Position numbers and translations under genes: made by a program. A DNA stretch of 33,841 nucleotides from Pseudoflavonifractor capillosus. GTDB taxonomy: Bacteria > Bacillota > Clostridia > Oscillospirales > Oscillospiraceae. The stretch is taken from NCBI RefSeq assembly GCF_016902575.1, contig NZ_JACSNZ010000019.1, forward strand, positions 1 to 33,841. Reading direction: 5' to 3'. This document shows, in pieces, positions 1 to 7,323 of this stretch. How positions within the stretch are numbered: the stretch's first letter is position 1; each line of letters opens with the position of its first letter. The notes under the pieces are model-generated. The model had not been told where the DNA came from. It made no database searches and saw only the letters and a list, made by a program, of their open reading frames with translations.

Positions 1-10
1 TTTCAATTTA

Positions 11-34
11 TTTTCCCGCCTGGGGGCGGGAAAA
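11..34. terminator. Hairpin beyond the 3' end of rny
   Basis: A perfect 10-bp stem (TTTTCCCGCC / GGCGGGAAAA) with the loop TGGG. The stem itself carries a short A or T run on each side, so it could end transcription from either direction. It lies beyond the rny-proximal hairpin at 107-138 and may serve an unseen gene to the left. Confidence 0.45.
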
Positions 35-53
35 CTCTGCCGAGGGCTTTTCC

Positions 54-99
54 CATGCAAGATAGTCAAGACTTCTTGCATGACTTTTGCGTTTTTTGA
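54..99 (+). terminator. Possible plus-strand terminator at the left edge
   Basis: A 9-bp inverted repeat (CATGCAAGA / TCTTGCATG, loop of 11) is followed by a T-rich stretch ending in TTTTTT. It would suit a plus-strand gene lying left of the window. The loop is long and the T run is about 10 bases from the stem, so the call is weak. Confidence 0.3.
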
Positions 100-106
100 C
101 AGTCTG

Positions 107-138
107 AAGGCACCGCAGAAGGGGTTCTGCGGTGCCTT
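107..138 (-). terminator. Terminator-like hairpin after rny
   Basis: A perfect 14-bp stem (AAGGCACCGCAGAA / TTCTGCGGTGCCTT, loop GGGG) starts 8 bases past the rny stop codon on the minus strand. No strong T run follows on that strand, so it may act as a 3' RNA-stabilising stem as well as, or instead of, a terminator. Confidence 0.5.
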
Positions 139-145
139 AAAATCT

Positions 146-1702
146 TTATTTGGCGTACTCGATGGCCTTGGTCTCACGAATGAGATTGACCTTGATCTGT
201 CCGGGGTACTCCAGCTCGTCCTCGATCTTCTTGGCGATGTCACGGGCCAAGATGACCATCTCGTCCTCGGAGACCTCCTCGGGCTTAATCATGATGCGCA
301 CCTCACGTCCGGCCTGGATGGCATAGGCCTTCTCCACACCGTGGAAGGAGGAGGACAGCTCCTCCAGCTTCTCCAGACGCTTGATGTAGTACTCCACATT
401 CTCCTTGCGGGCGCCGGGACGGGCAGCGGAGATGGCGTCGGCAGCCTGCACCAGGCAAGCCACGATGGTCTTGGCCTCCACGTCGCCGTGGTGGGCCTCG
501 ATGGCGTGGATGACAGCCTCGCTCTCCCGGTATTTCCGGGCCAGCTCCACGCCGATCTGCACGTGGGAGCCTTCCACCTCGTGGTCAATGGACTTGCCCA
601 GGTCGTGGAGCAGACCGGCCCGCTTGGCCTGGTTGACGTCGGCCCCGATCTCGGCGGCCAGCAAGCCGGCCAGCAGAGCCACCTCGATGGAGTGGTTGAG
701 CACGTTCTGGCCGTAGCTGGTGCGGTAGCGCTGGCGGCCCAGCAGCTTCACCAGCTCGGGGTTGAGACCGTGGACATTGGTCTCGAACACGGCCCGCTCG
801 CCCTCTGCTTTGATGGTGGCGTCCACCTCTCGCTTGGCCTTCTCCACCATCTCCTCGATGCGAGTGGGATGGATGCGGCCGTCCAGAATGAGCTTTTCCA
901 GGGCCAGCCGGGCAATCTCCCGGCGCACCGGGTCGAAGCAGGACACGGTGATGGCCTCGGGGGTGTCGTCGATGATGAGGTCAACCCCGGTCATGGTCTC
1001 CAGGGTACGGATGTTGCGGCCCTCACGGCCAATGATACGGCCCTTCATCTCGTCGTTGGGCAGGGGCACCACGGACACGGTGGCCTCCGCCACATGGTCA
1101 GCGGCGCAGCGCTGGATGGCCAGGGCGATCTGCTCTCTGGCGTAGGTATCTACCTCGTCCTTAAAGCGGGCCTGGATCTCCTTGATCTTCAAAGCCTCCT
1201 CGTGGGTGACTTCCTCCTCCAGCTGCTCGATGAGGTAGCGCTTGGCCTCCTCACAGGTCAGACCGGAGATCTGCTCCAGCAGCTGAGTCTGGCGCTCCTT
1301 GATGGAGTCCAGCTCTTCCTTTTCCCGATCCAGCTCAGCACTGCGGGCGGCAAGCACGTCCTCCTTGCGCTCCAGGTTTTCCATCTTGCGGTCCAGGTTC
1401 TCCTCTTTCTGGTTGACCCGGTTCTCCTGGCGCTGCAGCTCGTTGCGGCGATCCTTCACTTCCTGCTCAAACTCGTTGCGGGCCTTGAGGATCTCCTCTT
1501 TGGCCTCCACGGTGGCCTCACGCTTCTTGCTCTCAGCGCTTTTGATGGCCTCGTTGATGAGACGACGGGCCTCCTCTTCCGCAGAGCCGATCTCACGCTC
1601 AGCCACGGCCTTGCGGCGGTTATAGCCCACAGCTGCGCCCACAACCCCGCCAATGACCAGGGCGATGAGCGCCACGATAACACCAATGATAATGTCGTTC
1701 AT
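146..1702 (-). CDS. rny: Ribonuclease Y
   Basis: RNase Y is a membrane-anchored endoribonuclease that starts bulk mRNA decay in Firmicutes. The 518-residue product matches the usual length of about 520. In order it has an N-terminal membrane segment (about residues 3-25), a long charged coiled coil (about 35-195), a KH RNA-binding domain with the [12 protein letters not shown] loop (about 221-232), and an HD domain with the metal-binding His-Asp pair near 366-367 in LLHDLGK. The start is the ATG at 1702. An upstream in-frame GTG (1714) is only one base from the AAGGAGG site and is too close, whereas the ATG is 13 bases away, which is a little long. The gene appears monocistronic, with hairpins just downstream. 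Identification is near certain. Confidence 0.97.
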   Translation of the reverse strand: MNDIIIGVIVALIALVIGGVVGAAVGYNRRKAVAEREIGSAEEEARRLINEAIKSAESKKREATVEAKEEILKARNEFEQEVKDRRNELQRQENRVNQKEENLDRKMENLERKEDVLAARSAELDREKEELDSIKERQTQLLEQISGLTCEEAKRYLIEQLEEEVTHEEALKIKEIQARFKDEVDTYAREQIALAIQRCAADHVAEATVSVVPLPNDEMKGRIIGREGRNIRTLETMTGVDLIIDDTPEAITVSCFDPVRREIARLALEKLILDGRIHPTRIEEMVEKAKREVDATIKAEGERAVFETNVHGLNPELVKLLGRQRYRTSYGQNVLNHSIEVALLAGLLAAEIGADVNQAKRAGLLHDLGKSIDHEVEGSHVQIGVELARKYRESEAVIHAIEAHHGDVEAKTIVACLVQAADAISAARPGARKENVEYYIKRLEKLEELSSSFHGVEKAYAIQAGREVRIMIKPEEVSEDEMVILARDIAKKIEDELEYPGQIKVNLIRETKAIEYAK

Positions 1703-1977
1703 GAATGTTCCCACACCTCCTTGATTGTGTAAATTTTACTACAAAAACTCAAAATAAGACGCGATGCACCCCACGGGGTACACCGCGATAACCGAAAAAC
1801 CGCCCACCCATTTGGGCGCAGTATTTGAGTGTCATATCGTTTGCCAAAGATCGTATATGAAAGCGCCCTCAAAGGCAGGGCACAACAGTTCCTCAAACAG
1901 GCGAAGCCTCGCCCGGTTTTCCTAAATTATCTCTTGTTATTCTATCCGGAACTGTGCAATCTGTCAAGAGGGATTCT

Positions 1978-2011
1978 GTCCCTTTGTCTCCTCTGGGGGA
2001 GACAAAGGGAC
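1978..2011. repeat. Perfect 14-bp inverted repeat
   Basis: GTCCCTTTGTCTCC and its exact reverse complement are separated by TCTGGG. No T run follows on either strand, so it is not a standard terminator. It abuts the left end of the MITE-like repeat that starts at 2012. Confidence 0.6.
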
Positions 2012-2132
2012 AATGAAAAATGATGGATGAAAAGTGAAGAATGCAGGCCCTCAAGCCTCTGCTTCGAATGAAAATCCGTGCCGCCATGCGGCACACCATA
2101 ATGATTCATGATTCGCTATTCATTCTTCATTT
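2012..2132. repeat. MITE-like dispersed repeat, copy 1
   Basis: About 120 bp flanked by degenerate inverted A/G-rich ends (AATGAAAAATG on the left, CATTCTTCATTT on the right). The centre is a perfect hairpin, GTGCCGC-cat-GCGGCAC (2078-2094), preceded by ATCC and followed by ACCATAA. The block GGCCCTCAAG lies to its left. The same layout recurs at 7184-7305 and, inverted and partly eroded, at 9765-9850. It has no coding capacity; short open frames across it are chance. Confidence 0.7.
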
Positions 2133-2150
2133 GCACAATGTGCGCAGTTT

Positions 2151-2179
2151 TTACTCCTCGTCCAACTTGAGTACTGCCA
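2151..2179 (-). pseudogene. Partial copy of the lepA 3' end (copy 3)
   Basis: On the minus strand these 29 bases encode AVLKLDEE followed by TAA, the same last eight residues as LepA. Five bases differ from the lepA terminus and all changes are synonymous. It also shares TAAAAAC across the stop with true lepA. Upstream identity ends abruptly (GTG in place of the Met codon). It is a non-functional fragment, read here as a relic of insertion or recombination at the lepA terminus. Confidence 0.75.
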
Positions 2180-2192
2180 CTGTAGCGTGAAG

Positions 2193-2247
2193 AATCTGTG
2201 CCGGTGGCACAGATTTAGCGGAAGCTCCGGCGGCTGTGCCGCCGGAG
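2193..2247. repeat. Two perfect hairpins between lepA tail copies
   Basis: First hairpin: AATCTGTGCC-ggt-GGCACAGATT (2193-2215, 10 bp). Second: CTCCGGCGGC-tgt-GCCGCCGGAG (2225-2247, 10 bp). Both have 3-base loops and neither is followed by a T run. They occupy most of the space between tail copy 3 and tail copy 2. Confidence 0.7.
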
Positions 2248-2265
2248 GGGCACCATCGTGGACCC

Positions 2266-2349
2266 TTATTCCTCATCCAACTTGAGTACAGCCATGAACG
2301 CCTCGGAGGGCATCTGCACCGTACCCAAACTCCGCATTTTCTTTTTGCC
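2266..2349 (-). pseudogene. Duplicate of the lepA 3' end (copy 2)
   Basis: The 84 bp match the true lepA terminus (2509-2592) at 76 positions. On the minus strand the segment encodes exactly the same last 25 residues as LepA plus TAA, from KKMRSLG to KLDEE; all eight differences are synonymous. Identity begins sharply at GGCAAAAAGAA. There is no start codon or ribosome binding site of its own, so it should not be expressed as a protein. The synonymous-only divergence implies that it came from a functional lepA allele rather than decaying in place. Confidence 0.85.
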
Positions 2350-2505
2350 AGCCCCATGAAACCACGGTTTCATGGGGACCCCGGATTTCACTCCGGCAGG
2401 GGCAAGTGAATTGCCCCTGCCCCAAGGTTTTGCCAGGGGCAAAACACTTGTACGGCGCACAGCGCCGCCCCACGTTGTGGGGCCCCGGAAGGCAAAAAGA
2501 AAATG
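2335..2505. repeat. 171-bp hairpin array with 15-bp terminal inverted repeats
   Basis: CATTTTCTTTTTGCC at 2335-2349 is the exact reverse complement of 2491-2505. Inside lie five consecutive perfect hairpins: 2352-2377 (12 bp), 2395-2421 (11 bp, loop GTGAA), 2427-2445 (8 bp), 2453-2467 (6 bp) and 2468-2482 (6 bp). The left terminal repeat overlaps the start of lepA tail copy 2, and the right one ends 3 bases from the lepA stop codon. No ORF fits the segment. Confidence 0.75.
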
Positions 2506-2508
2506 TTT

Positions 2509-4317
2509 TTATTCTTCATCCAGCTTGAGCACTGCCATGAAAGCCTCGGAAGGCATCTGCACTGTACCCAAACTCCGCATCTTCTTTTTGCCTTCTTTCT
2601 GCTTTTCCAGCAGCTTCTTCTTTCGGGTGATGTCGCCGCCGTAGCACTTGGCCAGCACGTCCTTGCGCAGGGCCTTGATGGTCTCACGGGCAATGACCTT
2701 GCCGCCGATGGCAGCCTGGATGGGGATCTCGAACATCTGGCGGGGGATGTTCTCCTTGAGCTTCTCGCAGATGCGCCGTGCCCGCTTGTAGGCCTTGTCC
2801 CGGTGGGCGATGAAGGACAGAGCGTCCACCTGGTCGCCGTTTAACAGCAGATCCACCTTCACCAGGTCGGAGGGGCGGTAGTCGGCCAGCTCGTAGTCCA
2901 GGGAGGCGTAGCCCTTGGTGCGGGCCTTGAGGGTGTCGAAAAAGTCGTAGATGATCTCATTGAGGGGCATGAGGTAGTGGATCTCCACCAGATTGGTGTC
3001 CAGATACTGCATGTCCTTGTACTCGCCCCGGCGATCCTGGCACAGGGGCATGATGTTGCCCACATAGTCGGGGGGCGCAATGATGGACACGTTGACGTAA
3101 GGCTCACGGGCCTCGGCAATGGTGCCGGGGTTGGGATAGTTGTGGGGGTTATCCACCCGCACTACGGTGCCATCAGTCTTGGTCACCTCGTAGATGACAG
3201 AGGGCAGGGTGGTGATCAGATCCAGGTCAAACTCCCGCTCCAGCCGCTCCTGGATGATCTCCATATGGAGCATACCCAAAAAGCCGCAGCGGAAGCCGAA
3301 GCCCAGGGCAATGGAGGATTCCGGCTCGAAGGAGAGGGAGGCGTCGTTGAGCTGCAGCTTGTCCAGAGCGTCCCGCAGGTCGGGGTACTTGGAGCCGTCC
3401 TCGGTATACACGCCGCAGTACACCATGGGCTGCACCGGGCGGTAGCCGGGCAGGGCCTCAGCGGTGGGGTTGGCTGCCTCGGTGATGGTGTCGCCCACCC
3501 GGGTGTCCTTGACGTTCTTGATGGAGGCGGTGAAGTAGCCTACCTCGCCGGCGGACAGCTCCTTGGCCGCTTCCATGCCCAGGGGACGCAGGTAGCCGCA
3601 CTCCAGCACCGTGTGCTCCACCCCGGAGGCCATGAGGCGTACCTTCATACCCGGGCGGATGGTGCCCTCCATGACTCGGAAGTAGACGATAACGCCCAGA
3701 TAGGGGTCGTACTGGCTGTCAAAAATCAGGGCCTTCAAAGGGGCCTTGGCATCGCCGGTGGGAGCGGGGACGTTGCGCACCACATCCTCCAGCACGGCTC
3801 GGATGTTCAGCCCCATCTTGGCGGAAATCTCCGGAGCGTCCAGGGCGGGCAGGCCAATGATATCCTCGATCTCCTGCTTCACTCGCTGGGGGTCAGCGGC
3901 GGGCAGGTCGATTTTGTTCAGCACCGGGCGGATCTCCAGGTCGTGATCCAACGCCAGGTAGGTGTTGGCCAAGGTCTGGGCCTCCACGCCCTGGGCGGCA
4001 TCCACCACCAGCACCGCCCCTTCGCAGGCGGCCAGGGAGCGGGACACCTCGTAGTTGAAGTCCACGTGACCCGGGGTGTCGATGAGGTTGAGGCAGTAGG
4101 TCTCCCCGTCGTCAGCGGTGTAGTCCATGCGCACGGCACGGGCCTTGATGGTGATACCACGCTCCCGCTCCAGATCCATGTTGTCCAGCAGCTGGGCTTC
4201 CATCTGTCGCTGCTCCACAGCGCCGCAGATCTCGATCATGCGGTCAGACAGGGTGGACTTGCCGTGGTCAATGTGGGCGATGATGGAAAAATTGCGAATG
4301 TGGTCTTGCTTGGTCAT
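2509..4317 (-). CDS. lepA: Translation elongation factor 4 (LepA)
   Basis: EF4 is a ribosomal GTPase that acts on stalled or mistranslocated ribosomes and affects initiation and back-translocation. The 602-residue product matches the family length of about 600. GTPase motifs are clear: AHIDHGKST (14-22), DTPGH (80-84) and NKID (134-137), followed by the EF-G-like domains and the LepA-specific C-terminal domain ending in KLDEE. The ATG at 4317 has a GGAGG site about 14 bases upstream. It lies 55 bp downstream of the XRE gene on the same strand and may share its transcript. The odd feature is downstream: two extra copies of its 3' end lie within 360 bp of the stop codon. Confidence 0.98.
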   Translation of the reverse strand: MTKQDHIRNFSIIAHIDHGKSTLSDRMIEICGAVEQRQMEAQLLDNMDLERERGITIKARAVRMDYTADDGETYCLNLIDTPGHVDFNYEVSRSLAACEGAVLVVDAAQGVEAQTLANTYLALDHDLEIRPVLNKIDLPAADPQRVKQEIEDIIGLPALDAPEISAKMGLNIRAVLEDVVRNVPAPTGDAKAPLKALIFDSQYDPYLGVIVYFRVMEGTIRPGMKVRLMASGVEHTVLECGYLRPLGMEAAKELSAGEVGYFTASIKNVKDTRVGDTITEAANPTAEALPGYRPVQPMVYCGVYTEDGSKYPDLRDALDKLQLNDASLSFEPESSIALGFGFRCGFLGMLHMEIIQERLEREFDLDLITTLPSVIYEVTKTDGTVVRVDNPHNYPNPGTIAEAREPYVNVSIIAPPDYVGNIMPLCQDRRGEYKDMQYLDTNLVEIHYLMPLNEIIYDFFDTLKARTKGYASLDYELADYRPSDLVKVDLLLNGDQVDALSFIAHRDKAYKRARRICEKLKENIPRQMFEIPIQAAIGGKVIARETIKALRKDVLAKCYGGDITRKKKLLEKQKEGKKKMRSLGTVQMPSEAFMAVLKLDEE

Positions 4318-4372
4318 ACTTAATATCGACTCCTCCCTGAGGTTGCACGCCGCTGTGGGGCGGCGGTAAAGG

Positions 4373-5077
4373 TTATTTTACCCGCTCTTTGTGGCTTTTC
4401 ATGGCTCCGTTGAGCCGCTCGCCGCAGGCGTGAATGATATGCAGCAGAGACTGATAGGTGCCGGGATAGGCGTCCATCATCTGGTCGTGGGACATATCCG
4501 GGAACGTCTGCTTGCCCTTGCTCTGGGACAGGGCCTCCAGATACTCCGCCTCGTTGAGGATCAGGTCTACTCTGGGCAGGCCTGCCACAAACTGCTCCTT
4601 GGGTACGGAAAAGAAGCTGTCGGAGTTCTCTGCTCCCGTGCGGCGCAAGTGGCGGAAGAGAATGTACACCGTGGTGGACAGGTAGTTGGTGGCGGCCCGG
4701 ATGGCGTTTTTGTTGTCCAGCTTACCCAACAGGTCAAAGAGTACGCCCACCGAGTTGACCACCAGCTTCTTGGACAGCGTGGCCATCACCGAGCCCTTGA
4801 GCACGTTGTCCGGCTGGGTGGAGGCATCGAAAAGCGTGTCCGCGTCCAGAATGGTGGTGCCGTCCCGGCTCAGGGTGCGGCCCAGCAAAAAGTCCGCAGA
4901 GACATTGTAAAAATCGCAGGCCCGCACCACAAAGGCAAGACCCGGCTCCCGCACGCCGTTTTCATAGTGAGACAGCAGCGCCTGGGAAATGCCCAGAGCC
5001 GCAGCGGCCTGCCGCTGGGAGATTCCCTTTTCCTGCCGCAGCAGGGACAAAGATCGTGAAAAATCAGTGTGGATCAT
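4373..5077 (-). CDS. XRE-family transcriptional regulator
   Basis: A 234-residue DNA-binding protein. The first 60 or so residues form a classic Cro/C1 helix-turn-helix ([19 protein letters not shown], then [13 protein letters not shown]). The remainder, about 170 residues, is a mostly helical effector or dimerisation region I do not recognise. The ATG at 5077 is chosen because GAGAGGG lies 6 bases upstream; an in-frame TTG at 5104 would add nine residues and has a poorer site. Upstream are a sigma-A-like promoter and a palindrome over its -10 box, which suggests autoregulation. The target genes are unknown; lepA, immediately downstream, could be co-transcribed. Confidence 0.85.
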   Translation of the reverse strand: MIHTDFSRSLSLLRQEKGISQRQAAAALGISQALLSHYENGVREPGLAFVVRACDFYNVSADFLLGRTLSRDGTTILDADTLFDASTQPDNVLKGSVMATLSKKLVVNSVGVLFDLLGKLDNKNAIRAATNYLSTTVYILFRHLRRTGAENSDSFFSVPKEQFVAGLPRVDLILNEAEYLEALSQSKGKQTFPDMSHDQMMDAYPGTYQSLLHIIHACGERLNGAMKSHKERVK

Positions 5078-5112
5078 GTCATACCCTCTCTTTTGGTTCT
5101 CCAATCACATTG

Positions 5113-5146
5113 TGTATAGTATACAGAAATGATTACAATAAGTAAA
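5113..5146 (-). promoter_or_regulatory. XRE gene promoter with overlapping palindrome
   Basis: On the minus strand, TTTACT (5146-5141), a 17-bp spacer and TATACT (5123-5118) form a sigma-A promoter. TGTATA-G-TATACA (5113-5125) is a perfect palindrome covering the -10 box, a plausible autoregulatory operator for the XRE protein. Confidence 0.5.
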
Positions 5147-5634
5147 TAATGGGTTCCCACGGAAGGGAGAAAAATGCTCAGAGTATTTTTGTTGTTTTCC
5201 ACAACACCGCCCCAAAGAGCAAAGATTTTTCCTAAAACTGGGTCACAGCCCTTAATTGAGAATAATTTAACAAACTTTATTCCCAGTAAGCGATTTGTCA
5301 AGGGTTTTTCCCCCTGAAAAGCACACATTTTGAAAGAGAGGGGCTTAAGCCCCTCTTGGCCACCATAAAGCACTGAAGCTGGTAGCACCGAAGCCGGTCC
5401 TTTGACGGCTCCCAGCTTCGGTGCTCCCAGCAGGACGTGGGCCCGCTGGAGCGTCCCCCTCGGAGAGCGCACGGCTGCCGTCAGGCAGTACCTCCGCCCG
5501 CTTGCGGGTGGTGAGTAAGTGCGCCCTAGGTATAATTACTTTCTGGCCAGGGACAACTTGAAAGCGATTTCCTTTATGTGTTATATTTAAGAACAAACAG
5601 GGCAACAAATTAGAAGCTGTGGAGGCGGCCATTT
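5147..5634. other. Intergenic region with palindromes and no gene
   Basis: No supported gene lies between the XRE promoter and the small gene at 5635. It holds a perfect 20-bp palindrome (AGAGGGGCTTAAGCCCCTCT, 5337-5356) and an 11-bp inverted repeat (AGCACCGAAGC at 5384-5394, GCTTCGGTGCT at 5415-5425). A minus-strand TTGACA near 5294-5299 with TAAAGT 16 bases on could be a second XRE promoter. The right end is AT-rich and carries the promoter of the next gene (TTGAAA 5558-5563, TATATT 5582-5587, 18-bp spacer, extended -10 TG). Confidence 0.5.
5558..5587 (+). promoter_or_regulatory. Promoter of the small membrane-protein gene
   Basis: TTGAAA, an 18-bp spacer and TATATT, with TG one base before the -10 hexamer (extended -10). 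It lies about 48 bases before the start codon at 5635. Confidence 0.4.
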
Positions 5635-5850
5635 ATGAAAAATAAAATTTTTAAATATATTGGATTGGAAGTTCTTTTATTGCTTGCTTTGATGCTATGT
5701 GGAACTATTGTTGTAAAAATATTAAATGTTGCGCTGAAATTGCAGTTTGAAAGCATAGGGACTACAGGGTTTATCGCAGGATTATGCGCTTGGCTTATAT
5801 TGTTGATTGGCTGGGGCATAAAAGCAGCTAAAGCAAAAAGGAACAAGTAA
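5635..5850 (+). CDS. Small two-helix membrane protein, unknown function
   Basis: A 71-residue hypothetical protein with a GGAGG site 9 bases before the ATG. It has a basic N-terminus (MKNKIFK), two hydrophobic segments (about residues 9-30 and 42-62) and a very basic tail (KAAKAKRNK), so both ends probably sit in the cytoplasm. The coding sequence is much more AT-rich than its neighbours and uses A- or T-ending codons, which suggests recent acquisition. I do not recognise a family. It stands alone between palindromes and a 13-bp hairpin; no toxin or immunity partner is visible beside it. Confidence 0.6.
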   Translation: MKNKIFKYIGLEVLLLLALMLCGTIVVKILNVALKLQFESIGTTGFIAGLCAWLILLIGWGIKAAKAKRNK

Positions 5851-5880
5851 CTTCCCATTTGTCGGGGGGCCGAATAAGAT

Positions 5881-5912
5881 GGGGCATGGCGCTTCCCGTA
5901 GCGCCATGCCCC
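5881..5912 (+). terminator. 13-bp hairpin after the small membrane-protein gene
   Basis: GGGGCATGGCGCT-tcccgt-AGCGCCATGCCCC is a perfect stem. There is no T run (GTTGCAT follows), so it may be a terminator of reduced efficiency or another extragenic hairpin. Confidence 0.45.
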
Positions 5913-6072
5913 GTTGCATAAATGACTCCTTTCCCTCTGCTGGTTATCACTTTTGCCACAAATGAACCGTCAGCCGATGTAATGTAGTAGGTAGCGTAAA
6001 CCACCCTTTATACAGTAACTCCCAGTTTAGCGTGATTTCACCATAATTATTTACATTTCTTTTTCCAAAGCC

Positions 6073-6101
6073 TTGAAATCTCATTGGGATGGTGCTACAT
6101 T
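6073..6101 (+). promoter_or_regulatory. pta promoter
   Basis: TTGAAA (6073-6078), a 17-bp spacer and TACATT (6096-6101), with an extended -10 TG at 6093-6094. The predicted start near 6108 gives a leader of about 40 bases. Confidence 0.5.
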
Positions 6102-6149
6102 AGTAGGCGATAACTCTGGCATTACTGAATTATGGAGGGAATCCAACCT

Positions 6150-7124
6150 ATGTTTGGTCAACTGATTGAAAAATTGAAAGCCAGCCCCAAAACCATCGTG
6201 TTTACGGAGGGCACCGATGCCCGCATTTTGGAGGCCTCTGCCCGTCTGCTCTCCTCCACCTTCCTCAAGCCCGTTCTCATCGGCAACGAGGACGAGGTGC
6301 GTGCTGCTGCGGAGAAGACCGGGTTCAACATCCACGGCGCCATCATCATGGATCCTGCCAAGTACGACAAGATGGAAGAGATGGTGGCAGCCATGGTGGA
6401 GCTGCGTAAGGGAAAGATGACCCGGGAGCAGTGCCAGCAGCTGCTGCTCCAGGGCAACTACTTCGGCACCATGCTGGTAAAGATGGGGGTTGCCGACTGC
6501 CTGCTGGGCGGCGCCACCTACTCCACTGCCGACACCGTGCGTCCCGCCCTGCAGCTGATCAAGACCAAGCCCGGCAACAAGATCGTCTCCTCCTGCTTCA
6601 TCATGGTGCGTGCTGCCGCCACCGGCTCCAACGAGGTGCTGGCCATGGGCGACTGCGCCATCAACATCGACCCCTCCGAGGACGATCTGGTGGAGATCGC
6701 CCGGGAGTGCGCTGCCTGTGCCCGGGTGTTTGGCATTGACCCCAAGGTGGCCATGCTCAGCTACTCCACCAAGGGCTCCGGCAAGGGCCCCGATGTGGAC
6801 AAGATGCGCAACGCCACCGAGAAGCTGCTGGCCACCAACCCCGACTTTGCCGTGGATGGCGAGCTGCAGTTTGACGCCGCTGTGTCCCCCTCTGTGGGTC
6901 ATCTGAAGTGCCCCGACTCCCCGGTGGCCGGTCACGCCAACACCTTCATCTTCCCCAACATCTCCGCCGGCAACATCGGCTACAAGATGGTGCAGCGCCT
7001 TGGGAATTTCGACGCCTACGGCCCCATCCTGCTGGGCCTCAACGCCCCCATCAACGACCTGTCCCGGGGCTGCAACGCCATGGAGGTCTATTCCATGGCC
7101 ATCATCACTGCCGCACTGGCCTAA
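6150..7124 (+). CDS. pta: Phosphate acetyltransferase
   Basis: Pta interconverts acetyl-CoA and acetyl phosphate in the cytoplasm, the step before acetate kinase in fermentative ATP production. The 324-residue product is the short single-domain form typical of Firmicutes. Family blocks include IVFTEGTDARILEAS near the N-terminus, the LLGGATYSTADTVRPALQ block, and a C-terminal block with HANTFIFPNISAGNIGYK and GPILLGLNAP. The start is the ATG at 6150 because GGAGG (6134-6138) sits 11 bases before it; a longer ORF starting at 6132 would use an ATG that overlaps this site. It is a single-gene unit with its own promoter and terminator; ackA is not in the window. Synonymous codons are strongly biased to C and G, as in highly expressed genes. 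Confidence 0.96.
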   Translation: MFGQLIEKLKASPKTIVFTEGTDARILEASARLLSSTFLKPVLIGNEDEVRAAAEKTGFNIHGAIIMDPAKYDKMEEMVAAMVELRKGKMTREQCQQLLLQGNYFGTMLVKMGVADCLLGGATYSTADTVRPALQLIKTKPGNKIVSSCFIMVRAAATGSNEVLAMGDCAINIDPSEDDLVEIARECAACARVFGIDPKVAMLSYSTKGSGKGPDVDKMRNATEKLLATNPDFAVDGELQFDAAVSPSVGHLKCPDSPVAGHANTFIFPNISAGNIGYKMVQRLGNFDAYGPILLGLNAPINDLSRGCNAMEVYSMAIITAALA

Positions 7125-7184
7125 CCCAGATACATAAAAAATCCCCCTCGGTTTACACCGAGGGGATTTTTTGTATCTGGGTTA
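7123..7184. terminator. Bidirectional terminator between pta and the aldolase gene
   Basis: Core stem ATCCCCCTCGGT / ACCGAGGGGAT with A and T runs on either side, inside a longer near-perfect inverted repeat whose outer arms are AACCCAGATACA and TGTATCTGGGTT. It can end pta transcription and, on the minus strand, that of the aldolase gene at 7324. Confidence 0.85.
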
Positions 7185-7305
7185 ATGAAAAACGAATAAT
7201 GAAGAATGAAAAATGCTGGCCCTCAAGTCTTCATTTCTCATGAAATCCGTGCCGCTGTAAGCGGCACACCATAACTATTCATCATTCACTTTTCACTGTT
7301 CATTT
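7184..7305. repeat. MITE-like dispersed repeat, copy 2
   Basis: Same orientation and layout as copy 1 at 2012: A/G-rich left end, GGCCCTCAAG block, central hairpin GTGCCGC-tgtaa-GCGGCAC (7249-7267), then ACACCATAA and a right end terminating in TTCATTT. It fills the space between the pta terminator and the aldolase gene, with no gene disrupted. Confidence 0.7.
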
Positions 7306-7323
7306 GAAGGCGGGGTTGTGGCT

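Noticed and set aside
80-1732. A 550-codon plus-strand ORF opposite rny
   Set aside because: Same cause: codon-aligned antisense frame of a strongly biased gene; Leu/His/Gly-rich and without a ribosome binding site.
2151-2460. Short minus-strand ORFs ending in KLDEE as extra LepA-like small proteins
   Set aside because: Their N-terminal parts read through hairpin arrays and lack ribosome binding sites; only the tail matches LepA, so they are fragments.
2977-4323. A 448-codon plus-strand ORF opposite lepA
   Set aside because: Antisense shadow of lepA in the codon-aligned frame, with no family resemblance.
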